Origin: JBAZLV01 sp964586075
GTDB lineage: Bacteria > Nitrospirota > UBA9217
Length of the DNA stretch: 64,000 nucleotides
Direction of reading: 5' to 3'
Assembly (NCBI GenBank): GCA_964586075.1
Contig: CAZPGZ010000014.1
Location: 16,894-80,893, forward strand
Position 1 is the first letter of the stretch; each line of letters opens with the position of its first letter. Positions 7,791-17,164 of the stretch are shown here, piece by piece. The notes under the pieces are model-generated. The model searched no databases. It was not told the origin of the DNA and saw nothing but the letters and a program-made list of their open reading frames with translations. A program made the position numbers and the translations under genes.

Positions 7791-9350
7791 ATGAATACTC
7801 TGACGCTTAGGCAGCAAGTCGCTCAAATGGTTATGCCTCGCCTTGATGGTGCGAAGCTTGATGATCCCCGCTATCTCTCAAGAATCCAGGACTTTATTCA
7901 GGACGGCATCGGGGGGTTCATTCTGTTCGGGGGAATTCTTGAACAGACTTCCCGGCATCTCCGGGAAATACAGGCTTTTGCCGGGATACCGCTTCTGATT
8001 GCCTCTGACATAGAACGCGGCCTTGGACAGCAGCTTGCGGGCGGGACGCGGTTTCCCAACCAGCGTGCGGTCGCGTCCGCCATTAACCGGAGATCGAAAC
8101 GTGACCTCGATCTGCTTGACAGGATGCTCGACGCGGTAAGGAACGAGACGCGCGCTGCGGGCATTCACGTGGTTTTTTCTCCGGTTGTGGATGTGAACAA
8201 CAATCCCGCCAATCCGATAATCTGCACGCGGGCTTTCGGCGATGAACCGGACGTCGTTGAATGGTTTGCTTCCCGCTATATTGGCCGTTTTCAGAAACCG
8301 CTGCGGAAAGGCCGTTTGGCTGTCCTGGCCTGCGCCAAACATTTTCCCGGCCATGGAGACACGGATCAGGACTCGCATACTGTGCTGCCGGTGATCCATG
8401 CAGGCAAACCCCGGTTGAACCGCATTGAATTGCCGCCGTTTCGGCAGGCGGTAAAAGACGGCGTCGGCATGGTCATGGTGGCGCACCTGCTGGTGCCCGC
8501 TCTTGAACCGGAAAAGCCGACGACGTTCTCGAAAAAGATCGTAACTGCTCTGCTCCGGGAAGGGATGGAATTCGACGGTCTGGTCGTTTCCGATGCTCTT
8601 GATATGGGGGCGCTGGCCGGCAGCTATTCCCAAGAAGAAATTGCCGTGCGCTCCGTGGAAGCAGGGATGGATATACTGCTTCATCCGGCGGATGCAACCG
8701 AGACCATCAGTGCGGTTGTTTCGGCTGTGGAGCAGGGGCGGTTGACCCGACAGCGAATCAGCGAATCCGTTGAGCGCATTCTTGCCGCGAAGACAGAATT
8801 AGGGCTGTTCGAGAAAACGGAACCAGAAATCGGCCGGATAGATGTCCAAAAACACCGCAGGATCGCGCGCGACATGAGCCGCAAAGCGGTCCGTATTGTG
8901 TCCGGAGACAAGAAAGCGCTTCCTCTGAATAGCGATGGAGGAACGGCCTGTTTTATTCTCGATGACGACAATGTTCCTGAATCAGGAGACGTCTTCATCC
9001 ATGCGATGAGAGAACAGTTCAAATTTTTGTCCATCATGACGCTGACCCCCGGGTCGGACATGCCCGAGTCTTTGGTGCTCGACAGCATCAATGCCGCCGA
9101 ATCGGTTGTTATTGCGATTTACTCAAAGATTTCCGCTTCAAAAGGCCATTCCGGACTTACCGAGAAACTGCGCGGCCGGGCCATACAGATTATCAAGGCG
9201 GCGCGATCAGTAAAAGCAAAGACCGTCGTAATCTCCTTCGACAGCCCCTATCTTCTGGATTTGTTCAGGGACACGGACGCATGCATTGCAGCATATGACC
9301 GGATGGAGGAGATCCAACAGGCGACCGTTGAGTTGCTGGCGGGCGCCTGA
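7791..9350 (+). CDS. nagZ: glycoside hydrolase family 3 beta-N-acetylhexosaminidase (NagZ type)
   Basis: 519 residues. The NagZ signature KHFPGHGDTDQDSH is at 183-196, with His188 and Asp194/His196 on the mobile catalytic loop. The nucleophile is Asp268 in VVSDALDM. NagZ removes GlcNAc from GlcNAc-anhydroMurNAc-peptides during cell-wall recycling. Single-domain NagZ is about 340 residues; here a further 170 residues (Rossmann-like, with VVIAIYSK and KTVVISF) form a C-terminal domain as in two-domain Gram-positive or exported GH3 enzymes. There is no signal peptide, so it is likely cytoplasmic. The start has a weak AATAGGT site. Confidence 0.9.
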   Translation: MNTLTLRQQVAQMVMPRLDGAKLDDPRYLSRIQDFIQDGIGGFILFGGILEQTSRHLREIQAFAGIPLLIASDIERGLGQQLAGGTRFPNQRAVASAINRRSKRDLDLLDRMLDAVRNETRAAGIHVVFSPVVDVNNNPANPIICTRAFGDEPDVVEWFASRYIGRFQKPLRKGRLAVLACAKHFPGHGDTDQDSHTVLPVIHAGKPRLNRIELPPFRQAVKDGVGMVMVAHLLVPALEPEKPTTFSKKIVTALLREGMEFDGLVVSDALDMGALAGSYSQEEIAVRSVEAGMDILLHPADATETISAVVSAVEQGRLTRQRISESVERILAAKTELGLFEKTEPEIGRIDVQKHRRIARDMSRKAVRIVSGDKKALPLNSDGGTACFILDDDNVPESGDVFIHAMREQFKFLSIMTLTPGSDMPESLVLDSINAAESVVIAIYSKISASKGHSGLTEKLRGRAIQIIKAARSVKAKTVVISFDSPYLLDLFRDTDACIAAYDRMEEIQQATVELLAGA

Positions 9351-9377
9351 CGGTCTGACGGCGCGTATAATTTTTTT

Positions 9378-10034
9378 ATGCTCAGCCTTTTCCTCATCTT
9401 TCTTTCATTCGCGTTTATTCACAGCATTACAACGGCAACTATGTTTAAGCGCGCTTGTGAAAAGCTTGCCGGAAGAATTTTCATGCAAGCGTTCTACCGG
9501 TCACTCTATACCGTGGTCAGCTTTGCGACTGCGGCTGCGGCGTTCTTATTCATTTCCCGCCTCCCCGACCGGGAACTGTGGACGGCGCCGGCGTGGGCCG
9601 CGTGGCTCATGCAAGGCATCCGGGGAGGAGCGGTTGTTGCTGCGTTGTCTGCGTTCAAGCATCTGGACGGTTGGGAATTTCTCGGCATAAAACAAGTGTG
9701 GAGGTATGCCACCCGACGTGAAACATCAGGAGATATCGATGGCCTGACGCAGCAAGGGCTGGTTACGACCGGCGTGTATGGATTTGTGCGCCACCCCCTG
9801 TATCTGGCCGGGATCATTTTTTTTACCCTTGATCCGCGTATCACGATGAACGGTCTTGCGGTTACCATTCTTGCGGATGCCTATTTTCTGTTCGGGATGC
9901 TCATCGAGGAGCGAAGATTTCTTAAAATTTTCGGTGAAGAATATGCTCTGTATATGAAGCGCGTTCCAAGAATGCTTCCAAGTATTTCTGCGGTGATGCA
10001 TTCGATGAAAAAATTTTTTACACCTCGAACCTGA
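9378..10034 (+). CDS. integral-membrane methyltransferase of the ICMT/PEMT family
   Basis: 218 residues with about five membrane helices. The C-terminal part carries the family signature: GFVRHPLYLAGI, then EERRFLKIFGEEY and YMKRVPRMLP, which form the SAM-binding site and catalytic region. Known members methylate isoprenylcysteine, phosphatidylethanolamine or other membrane lipids; the substrate is open here. There is no Shine-Dalgarno sequence before the ATG. A TATAAT at 9366-9371 sits seven bases upstream, so transcription could start at the ATG itself. It lies 27 bases after nagZ. Confidence 0.8.
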   Translation: MLSLFLIFLSFAFIHSITTATMFKRACEKLAGRIFMQAFYRSLYTVVSFATAAAAFLFISRLPDRELWTAPAWAAWLMQGIRGGAVVAALSAFKHLDGWEFLGIKQVWRYATRRETSGDIDGLTQQGLVTTGVYGFVRHPLYLAGIIFFTLDPRITMNGLAVTILADAYFLFGMLIEERRFLKIFGEEYALYMKRVPRMLPSISAVMHSMKKFFTPRT

Positions 10035-10140
10035 GAACATAAGTACCGAATCATTTTTCATGATGTTCAGTGTGTACCTTCCGTTTCGGCATATGCTACA
10101 ATAGTAAACGGTTTATACATTCCACACGATCGCAAATAGG

Positions 10141-11445
10141 ATGAAAATGACATATATTCCGGAAAAAAATGGATCTTTTCCATCAGATGAAGATAGCGTT
10201 GAACAATTTGACTTTGACGCATCGGTTGAGGCAATCATCAGCAACGAGAGAATTGTGACCCACTTCCAACCGATTATCTCCATAAAGAAAAGGGAGATTG
10301 CAGGCTTCGAGGCCTTGAGCCGTGGCGTCGCAGAGAACAACGGGAATCTGATCACGCCGGACCGGTTATATGGCGCTGCGCAGAAAAAAGGTTGCACGCT
10401 GGCCTTGGACAGATTGTGCAGGAAAAAAGCGCTTGAAAATTTTCAGAATTCTCTCAGCAGTCATGAAAGACGGCAGCTTTTATTCGTAAATTTCGAAGCC
10501 TCTCTTTTGGATGAGGGCGTCGGCGGCTCTGGACACATGATGGACCTCGCTTCCCAACTGAGCCTTCGTCCTTCCGACATCGTCATTGAGATAGTTGAGT
10601 CGAAAGTCAAGGACATAAAAGCACTGCAGAATTTTGTCGAGACTTACCGCTATTACGGTTTTCTTATCGCCCTGGACGATGTGGGAGCAGGACACTCAAA
10701 CTTCGACAGAATATCTCTTATCAAACCGGACATCCTGAAAATAAATAGAGACATTATTACTGCCATCAATGATGATTATTACAAACAGCAGGTTTTTAAG
10801 TCACTTGCAAACCTGTCCCATAATATAGGAACTCTGGTTGTTGCGGAAGGCGTCGAAACGGAAGAAGAGACTCTGCAGTGCCTAATGCTGGGTGCTGATT
10901 TGTTTCAGGGGTATTATTTCAAGAGACCGGGCGCGGCGGATTTCATAAGGCAGACTGACGACTTGTTGAAAAAAATTTCTCAGATTGCCGACAGATACAC
11001 CAAGCATGAAATAAGCAAAATCAAGGAAGCAAACAAAAGGCAGCGTCTTTATGCCGGTATTATGAGGAGCATTGTGAACAGCCTTGCTTCTATGCCTGCA
11101 CCTTTTTGCGAGAAAACCCTCAGAAAAACAGTGCAAGAACTTATCCTGGTGGAGGCCATTTATATCGTTGATCAAAATGGAATTCAGGTGACCAATACGA
11201 TACTTAATACAAGCTTTATTCTAAAAAAGCACAAACTGTTTCAACCTGCCCAAAAAGGAGATGACCATTCTCTGAAAGAGTATATTTATCCTTTGCTTAA
11301 TACGAGTCTCAGACGATTCACGACGGAGCGCTATATTTCACTTGCCACGGGAACTGTTTGCAGGACGGTGTCCGCTATTTTCAAAGACATGAAAATGAAT
11401 AGCTATATTTTATGTGTCGACTTCAAGGAAGACGGCAGAATGTGA
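10141..11445 (+). CDS. EAL-domain protein, probable c-di-GMP phosphodiesterase, with an unassigned C-terminal domain
   Basis: 434 residues, with no signal peptide or membrane segment. The EAL domain spans about residues 28-275: FEALSRG (Glu57), NFEAS, EIVESK, the DD of ALDDVGAGHSNF, LKINRD, VVAEGVETEEE and QGYYF. All usual metal and catalytic acids appear present, although DDVGAGHS diverges from the common DDFGTGYS loop. Residues 275-434 form a mixed helix/strand domain I do not recognise, possibly a sensor. It probably hydrolyses c-di-GMP to pGpG. The PilZ protein at 26.8 kb could be an effector of the same second messenger. It appears to be a single gene with a TACAAT -10-like element at 10097. 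Confidence 0.82.
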   Translation: MKMTYIPEKNGSFPSDEDSVEQFDFDASVEAIISNERIVTHFQPIISIKKREIAGFEALSRGVAENNGNLITPDRLYGAAQKKGCTLALDRLCRKKALENFQNSLSSHERRQLLFVNFEASLLDEGVGGSGHMMDLASQLSLRPSDIVIEIVESKVKDIKALQNFVETYRYYGFLIALDDVGAGHSNFDRISLIKPDILKINRDIITAINDDYYKQQVFKSLANLSHNIGTLVVAEGVETEEETLQCLMLGADLFQGYYFKRPGAADFIRQTDDLLKKISQIADRYTKHEISKIKEANKRQRLYAGIMRSIVNSLASMPAPFCEKTLRKTVQELILVEAIYIVDQNGIQVTNTILNTSFILKKHKLFQPAQKGDDHSLKEYIYPLLNTSLRRFTTERYISLATGTVCRTVSAIFKDMKMNSYILCVDFKEDGRM

Positions 11446-11528
11446 ACTGAAGTTTTCATCCTTTGGATGTAGCAGTAAGGATGTCATTCTTTAGCATCAT
11501 CAGCGCTTTTTTTTACGGAGGAAATGAA

Positions 11529-12596
11529 ATGACGAGAAAAATATTTGAACCTTTTACCCTCCGCAGCGTGGAGTTCCGAAACCGGATTTTTGTTTCCCCG
11601 ATGTGCCAATACTCCTGTGCAGACGGCGTTCCGAACGACTGGCACCTTGTGCATCTGGGCAGCAGGGCTGTGGGCGGAGCGGGGCTGATAATTGCGGAAG
11701 CGACCGCGGTTGTTCCGGAGGGCCGGATATCCGCGAGCGATGCCGGGATATGGAACGACGCGCAGGCCAACGCCTTTAAAAAAATCACTGCATTCATTGA
11801 ATCGCAGGGTGCGGTCCCGGCGATCCAGCTTGCCCATGCGGGCAGAAAAGCATCAACAGCAGTGCCCTGGAAAGGCAGACACCCCGTGGCAGGACGCGAT
11901 GAGAGCTGGCAGCCGGTTGCCCCCAGTCCTCTTTCTTTCGAGAAGGGCCAGCTGCTACCCTATGAACTGTCGGCAGCAGAGATTGAACAGGTGATAAAAT
12001 GTTTTGCCGCCGGTGCTGAAAGAGCGCTAGGGGCCGGTTTCAAAATCGTAGAAATTCATATGGCGCACGGCTATCTGCTGCATGAATTCCTGTCGCCGCT
12101 TACCAACCAACGACAGGACGAATACGGGGGAAGCTTTGAGAATCGCACGAAAGTTCCGCTCAAAGTCGCGGAAGCGGTGCGTAGTATCTGGCCTGATGCT
12201 CTTCCGGTTTTTGTGCGTATTTCCGCCACGGACTGGAAGGAACAGGGATGGGACCTGGAACAGTCCATAGCATTCTGCCGGAAGCTGCGCGAGGCAGGCA
12301 TCGATCTTATCGACTGCTCCAGCGGCGGCCTTGTTCCCGATGCCGTGATACCGGCAGGACCCGGCTACCAGGTTCCTTTTTCGGCTGCGATCCGTCGTGA
12401 ATCGGAAATTCCCACCGCGGCAGTGGGATTGATTGTGAACGCGCAGCAGGCGGAGCAGATACTGGTCTGCGGCGAGGCCGACGCGGTAGTACTGGCACGT
12501 GAAATGCTTCGGGATCCGTATTGGCCGCTGCATGCCGCACGCGATCTGGGAGTGGACATCCGGTGGCCTGTCCAGTACGAACGGGCGAAACCCTAG
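11529..12596 (+). CDS. NADPH dehydrogenase / old yellow enzyme (YqjM type)
   Basis: 355 residues from the ATG at 11529, preceded by ACGGAGG. The FMN TIM-barrel fold shows the N-terminal PFTLRSVEFRNRIFVSPMCQYS (the Cys of MCQYS is typical of YqjM-type enzymes), LAHAGRK, EIHMAHGYLLHEFLSPLTN with the catalytic His/His pair, and VRISATDW. Such enzymes reduce activated alkenes, nitro compounds or quinones using NADPH and FMN. The length fits (YqjM is about 340). The physiological substrate is unknown, and the neighbours (EAL protein and a small transporter) give no hint. Confidence 0.9.
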   Translation: MTRKIFEPFTLRSVEFRNRIFVSPMCQYSCADGVPNDWHLVHLGSRAVGGAGLIIAEATAVVPEGRISASDAGIWNDAQANAFKKITAFIESQGAVPAIQLAHAGRKASTAVPWKGRHPVAGRDESWQPVAPSPLSFEKGQLLPYELSAAEIEQVIKCFAAGAERALGAGFKIVEIHMAHGYLLHEFLSPLTNQRQDEYGGSFENRTKVPLKVAEAVRSIWPDALPVFVRISATDWKEQGWDLEQSIAFCRKLREAGIDLIDCSSGGLVPDAVIPAGPGYQVPFSAAIRRESEIPTAAVGLIVNAQQAEQILVCGEADAVVLAREMLRDPYWPLHAARDLGVDIRWPVQYERAKP

Positions 12597-12705
12597 CATT
12601 TTCTGCTGTAAAGCGGTTACGGCGGGACTATATTATGAATTTGTCTGCATCAGCATAATCGTTCCTCTGGTGAGAAGGGTATGCAGATGCGAAGTTGGAG
12701 GTTGC

Positions 12706-13146
12706 ATGTCTGATTTGATTTTGCTGGTACTAATGTTTTGCGCGGGAACGACAGTCGCGATACAGCCGTCCGTTAACGCACGGCTGGCAGAAAAAGTCGG
12801 AATCGTGGAAAGCGCTTTTATCTCCTTTGCTGTAGGAACGCTCGCATTGCTGATGGTCCTGCTGGCAACCAGCGGCAGACTGAACACAAAGGGTTTGGGC
12901 GAAACAGCTTGGTGGGAATGGACGGGTGGAGTTCTCGGGGCGATATTTGTCTCGGCCACGATTACGATTGTTCCGCGCATCGGAACTGCGGCTGCAATGG
13001 CTGCCACGATTGCCGCACAACTGATAACCGGTGTACTCCTCGATCATTTCGGTGCGTTCGGTTTTAAAGGTGCACCTCTTGACTTCAAGCGCGTTCTTGG
13101 ATGCTGTCTTCTTTTATGCGGCGTTGCGCTTGTCGGAAAACGCTGA
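12706..13146 (+). CDS. YdcZ/DUF606-type small multi-helix transporter
   Basis: 146 residues from the ATG at 12706, which has TTGGAGG upstream. Five hydrophobic helices span nearly the whole protein, with the DUF606 pattern AIQPSVNARLA near the N terminus and the GTAAAMAATIAAQL segment near residue 95. The family belongs to the drug/metabolite transporter superfamily and often occurs as a half-size unit. No substrate is established. It lies 109 bases after the old yellow enzyme on the same strand. Confidence 0.8.
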   Translation: MSDLILLVLMFCAGTTVAIQPSVNARLAEKVGIVESAFISFAVGTLALLMVLLATSGRLNTKGLGETAWWEWTGGVLGAIFVSATITIVPRIGTAAAMAATIAAQLITGVLLDHFGAFGFKGAPLDFKRVLGCCLLLCGVALVGKR

Positions 13147-13240
13147 TCAAGACAATTCTGAAAGACCGGAAAAGATCAGATGAAGCGGTGCGTACCGAAC
13201 ATACAGCTTGACGTTTTCATGATCAGGAACAGGGGACGGA

Positions 13241-14260
13241 ATGCATAATATTTCCAGATATCTTATCACTGCCGCTATTCTGTTTTCCCTGATGGCCTGC
13301 CAGTCTCAATCGCGCGCGAATCTGCTGCGCCTGATTGATGAAACACCGGCGAAGAAGCTCCAATCGTATCATTTTGACCCGTCATCACCGCTTTCGGCGC
13401 GGATAAAACCGGCCCCGGATTTCGTCATAGCCTTCTGGAGCCAGACGGACAAGGCAACTGACTATGCTTCCTACACACCGACCGATGCCGAGAAGGGGAT
13501 GATCGGCGGTTACCTTTCCAAACTGCCGCGCCATTTCAAAGACGTTTTGCAACAGCGGTTGGTAGCGGTCTATTTTATCGAAAACCTCCTCGGGAGCGGT
13601 GTCACCGATTATGTTCTGGACGACCGGGAAAACGTCTACGTCGTCATGCTGTTTAATCCGGCGGCGCTTAAAACGGATATCTCCACGTGGATGACTTTTC
13701 GCGAAAACTCCATCTTTATCGGAGATGATCCTGCTGTGCAGATAAAGATCAACTGCGGCACGCAATACAGCGGTTTTCTATACTCGCTGGTCCACGAATC
13801 GGCGCATGCCGTCGACTATGCGAAATTGTACACGCCGTATCCCGAAAAACAGATAAAAACCATAAAGCAAATCAAGAAAACCCGGACGCCTTTTACGGAA
13901 GACGTCTGGATCGACATGCACACTCCCCGGGCTTCTTACGATTTCAATGCCCGCAACAGTCTGACGTTTTATGGGGCGGATGGTGGACCGAAAACCAGCA
14001 TCAGAGATGCGCCTCAAATCTACAAACAGCTTTCAGAAACGCCGTTTGTTTCGCTTTACGGGAGCACGAGCTGGGCCGAGGATTTTGCAGACTTCGTGAT
14101 GTTCTATCACCTGACGCAGGTGCTGAAGCAGCCGTACGAAATACAGTTAACGGAAAAGTCCGGCTCAGTCCGAGTTTTTAAACCCATGGATTCTCCCTTG
14201 GTGCAAAAACGGTTTCCGATCGTTCAGAAGTTTTATGAGCAGAGAGCGGGCCTTAGGTAA
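13241..14260 (+). CDS. lipoprotein with an HExxH zinc-protease motif
   Basis: 339 residues. The N terminus has a short positive region, a hydrophobic stretch and a lipobox ending at Cys20 (FSLMAC), so it is an envelope lipoprotein. HESAH at 185-189 in LVHESAHAVDY is an HExxH zinc site. WAEDFADFVMFY, roughly 95 residues later, offers an acidic third ligand. It is therefore a candidate gluzincin-like metallopeptidase, though I recognise no named family. The start has AGGGGACGGA upstream. It is followed after 38 bases by thiM, with no obvious functional link. Confidence 0.7.
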   Translation: MHNISRYLITAAILFSLMACQSQSRANLLRLIDETPAKKLQSYHFDPSSPLSARIKPAPDFVIAFWSQTDKATDYASYTPTDAEKGMIGGYLSKLPRHFKDVLQQRLVAVYFIENLLGSGVTDYVLDDRENVYVVMLFNPAALKTDISTWMTFRENSIFIGDDPAVQIKINCGTQYSGFLYSLVHESAHAVDYAKLYTPYPEKQIKTIKQIKKTRTPFTEDVWIDMHTPRASYDFNARNSLTFYGADGGPKTSIRDAPQIYKQLSETPFVSLYGSTSWAEDFADFVMFYHLTQVLKQPYEIQLTEKSGSVRVFKPMDSPLVQKRFPIVQKFYEQRAGLR

Positions 14261-14298
14261 ATGAAATCGCCACATGACAATGTGTTAAGGAGAGGAAA

Positions 14299-15084
14299 AT
14301 GATTTATCAGGACATCCAACGTATCCGCACCGAATCACCGCTGGTGCATAATATCACCAACTATGTGGTCATGAACAGCACGGCAAATGCACTGTTGGCC
14401 ATCGGCGCGTCTCCCGTGATGGCCCATGCCATTGAAGAGGTTACCGAGATGGTCAGCATCGCCCGGGCGCTGGTCATTAATATCGGGACCTTGAGCGTAC
14501 CATGGGTCGAGGCAATGATCAGAGCCGGGCAGGAAGCCCGTTTGCGCAAGATTCCAATTATTCTGGATCCGGTCGGCTGCGGCGCCACGCAGTTCCGTAC
14601 CGCCACCGCCCAAAGACTGATGCAGCAAATCCGCCCCACGATCATCCGGGGCAATGCTTCAGAAATCCGATCCCTGCTTCGCGCGGACCGGGGAACCAGA
14701 GGAGTGGACAGCCGTCACTCGCCTGAGGAAGTCGCAGACGATGCCCGGGTTTTGTCCCGCTCCGCTGGATGCGTCGTGTCGATGAGCGGTCCGATGGACA
14801 TGATTGTTGAAGGTGATTCCGCGATATTGGTCGAGAATGGACATCCGATGATGGCGAAGGTCACCGGCATGGGGTGTACGGCCAGCGCCATAACCGGTGC
14901 ATTTGCAGCGATCAACCCGTCGCCGCTCAGAGCTGCCGCGCATGCCATGGCCGTCATGGGGATTGCCGGTGAAATGGCTGCTGAGCGCTCCACCGGACCG
15001 GGAAGTTTTCAGGTAAATTTTCTGGATATTTTGCACTGCATTCAGGAGACCGATATCGCACAGCGGATTAAAATGAAGGATTAA
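14299..15084 (+). CDS. thiM: hydroxyethylthiazole kinase
   Basis: 261 residues, the usual ThiM length. Diagnostic segments are PLVHNITNYVVMNSTANALLA at the N terminus, LDPVGCGAT, RGNASEI, and VTGMGCTASA with the catalytic Cys in the anion hole. It phosphorylates 4-methyl-5-(2-hydroxyethyl)thiazole to salvage thiamine. The start has AAGGAGAGG. No thiE or thiD lies nearby and no TPP riboswitch was seen upstream, so it is an isolated salvage gene here. The methyltransferase gene begins 10 bases after its stop. Confidence 0.93.
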   Translation: MIYQDIQRIRTESPLVHNITNYVVMNSTANALLAIGASPVMAHAIEEVTEMVSIARALVINIGTLSVPWVEAMIRAGQEARLRKIPIILDPVGCGATQFRTATAQRLMQQIRPTIIRGNASEIRSLLRADRGTRGVDSRHSPEEVADDARVLSRSAGCVVSMSGPMDMIVEGDSAILVENGHPMMAKVTGMGCTASAITGAFAAINPSPLRAAAHAMAVMGIAGEMAAERSTGPGSFQVNFLDILHCIQETDIAQRIKMKD

Positions 15085-15094
15085 TGCTGAAAAA

Positions 15095-15751
15095 ATGAAC
15101 GATCTTGACATCCAGACAGCATACTGGGATCGCGTTGCTGCATCCAAAACATTTACCCACCCCATCCCGCTTTCAATATTACATGATTTTTTACCGCCCT
15201 CGGCCAGAATACTGGATTATGGATGCGGCTATGGACGAACATGCTTCGAATTATCCGACGCCGGATACCGCAACGTAGTTGGAATTGATATTTCCGGAGA
15301 AATGGTAAGGCGCGGCCAGCGTCTGTTCAAAAGCCTGGATCTCCGCACGTTCGACGGAATATCCACCGGATTCGATGACAACTCGTTTGACGCCTGCCTT
15401 TTAATGGCTGTCCTGACCTGCATACCCTCGGACAGGGGGCAGGAGCGCGCTATCGCGGAAATCCGCAGATTGTTAAGGCCCGGCGGCATTCTTTTTGTCA
15501 GCGACTATCCTTTGCAGACTGATGCGAGAAACCTGAAGCGATATCGGGAATTCGAAAAAGAGTTCGGCGGATTCGGCGTGTTTCGCACTGAGGATGCTGT
15601 GGTCCGGCATCATGACATGAAGCATATGCAAAGGTTATTGTTGCACTTTGACGTTTTATGGCAGCAGAGTATACGAGTCAGCACCATGAACGGCAATGAA
15701 TCGGACGCATTCCAGATCATGGTTCGGAAGAACGGCAGCAGCCGGCCATAG
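15095..15751 (+). CDS. class I SAM-dependent methyltransferase
   Basis: 218 residues with a Rossmann fold. Motif I is ILDYGCGYGRTCFEL (about 33-47), the post-I acidic residue is in VVGIDIS, and motif IV is in FDACLLMAVLTCI. A LRPGGILFVSDYPL segment follows. The C-terminal part is probably substrate-binding and gives no specificity. It starts 10 bases after thiM without a good Shine-Dalgarno sequence of its own, so it is probably translationally coupled. It is convergent with the hydrolase lipoprotein gene on the other strand. Confidence 0.82.
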   Translation: MNDLDIQTAYWDRVAASKTFTHPIPLSILHDFLPPSARILDYGCGYGRTCFELSDAGYRNVVGIDISGEMVRRGQRLFKSLDLRTFDGISTGFDDNSFDACLLMAVLTCIPSDRGQERAIAEIRRLLRPGGILFVSDYPLQTDARNLKRYREFEKEFGGFGVFRTEDAVVRHHDMKHMQRLLLHFDVLWQQSIRVSTMNGNESDAFQIMVRKNGSSRP

Positions 15752-15814
15752 AATACGACAATACTCCAACTCCGCTCTTAAATAAACAGCCTTACGACGC
15801 GCTGTAAGTGGTCG

Positions 15815-17164
15815 TCATTTGCTATCGGTATTATTGTTCGCCTTCATCCCTTCATCGAGCGTCTTGAGAAATATTGCGCGGGCCGGTTCGCTGTTCAGGA
15901 TTCCCATATGGGTTTCATTAAAACCGACTACCCGCGTAGCGCTGGTCTGGAGCCCCAACTCAAGCTGAGAACGAATGCTGACAGCGCCATCGCTGTTTTC
16001 AGGCTGTTTTACGGTTGACGGGGTCTTGTACGAGAAAAAAAGATAGAAAGGCAGTTGGCCGGGAATCGGCTTGCCGGTTAATGCCTGCACGAAATCGCTC
16101 TGGGACCGGACATCGAGCCACACCGGTATTTTGGCTGGTGCCTTTCCAGCCCATTCCTGCGCGATATCGCTGCCGCCGTACGGGGTGGAAAAAGAGCAGA
16201 ACATTTTGAGGTAGGAAGGAACGCCGTTTTGCGCAAGCTTGTTGATTGCGGACACTGCGACAAGCCCTCCCATACTGTGGGCTACCAGTATGATCTTCCG
16301 CTGGTGTCTGATGGAATTGTTGTTTCCGATATAATTCAATGTTTCTGCGAGCAGAGTGCCCAGCTTGTCAAGCTGGAGCCCGGAGGGATAGTAGAAGAAA
16401 AAGGGTTGATACCGGCTGCGGTCAAGTCCCGCCGCGAAAAATTTCCAGTCCCGCGGCGTGCCGGCGATTCCGTGGATGAATAAAACGGTGGTTTTTCTGG
16501 GATCATACTCCTCAAGTCCGAAAACAAACCCCTGAATGTGGTAAATCAGCTCTGTAGGATAATAGAGGCCGATTTTTCCGTAGTTGGGATCGAAAAAATC
16601 ATCATCCAGCGATGAATATACATAGCTGGACGGTTTAACCGTCTCCCGTACATGGAAATTCGCCCGGCCCGGATGGTCCATATCCAGCGTGATCGAAGGC
16701 CCTTCGAGCACCGCCCCGGATATGGATTGTGCAGGATCAACATGAACGGATGCCCTGCCTACGACCTCATCCGTTTCAAAATCCAGGCTCTTGTTCAAAT
16801 CCGCAAGAATATAAAGATCATAGTCTCCCTTGGGAAGAAAAACCATGTAGAGTTCGTTCGACTGCTGAATTTGTATTGCCGCAACTATTTCGTTTTTCCG
16901 GTATTGACTGCTGATGGCAAGAAGAAGCAGCGGTTCCTGACGGTTACGGGGTTTGATGATCTGTCCACCCACAACCAGCGAATCTTCTGGCGCAAGATTG
17001 TTCAGGGTAGACATGCTCGGCATTCCCTTGAAGGTGATCCCCCAATGAGCTTTACGCGCGGCAAAGTTCATATAGCTGCAACCGGAAAGGAAGCAGACGG
17101 AGACGAGGAGCGTAGCACATATCAGAAAACGAGTGAATATCAATCGGGAGTGTTTGGTGTCCAT
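15815..17164 (-). CDS. alpha/beta-hydrolase lipoprotein (lipase/esterase-like)
   Basis: 449 residues from the ATG at 17164, which has CGGAGG upstream; an in-frame start at 17209 has none. A lipoprotein signal ends in FLSGC. An N-terminal domain of about 200 residues looks beta-rich (a segment on cell-surface values such as YDLYILADL). The alpha/beta-hydrolase core follows: the oxyanion segment VLFIHGIAGTPRDW, the nucleophile elbow AHSMGG with Ser, and a late FNETHMG that could carry the catalytic His. It probably hydrolyses an ester in the envelope. It is monocistronic and divergent from the thioredoxin-CcmH locus. Confidence 0.8.
   Translation of the reverse strand: MDTKHSRLIFTRFLICATLLVSVCFLSGCSYMNFAARKAHWGITFKGMPSMSTLNNLAPEDSLVVGGQIIKPRNRQEPLLLLAISSQYRKNEIVAAIQIQQSNELYMVFLPKGDYDLYILADLNKSLDFETDEVVGRASVHVDPAQSISGAVLEGPSITLDMDHPGRANFHVRETVKPSSYVYSSLDDDFFDPNYGKIGLYYPTELIYHIQGFVFGLEEYDPRKTTVLFIHGIAGTPRDWKFFAAGLDRSRYQPFFFYYPSGLQLDKLGTLLAETLNYIGNNNSIRHQRKIILVAHSMGGLVAVSAINKLAQNGVPSYLKMFCSFSTPYGGSDIAQEWAGKAPAKIPVWLDVRSQSDFVQALTGKPIPGQLPFYLFFSYKTPSTVKQPENSDGAVSIRSQLELGLQTSATRVVGFNETHMGILNSEPARAIFLKTLDEGMKANNNTDSK

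Noticed and set aside
14261..14298. TPP riboswitch upstream of thiM
   Set aside because: The 38-base gap is too short and shows no THI-box sequence.
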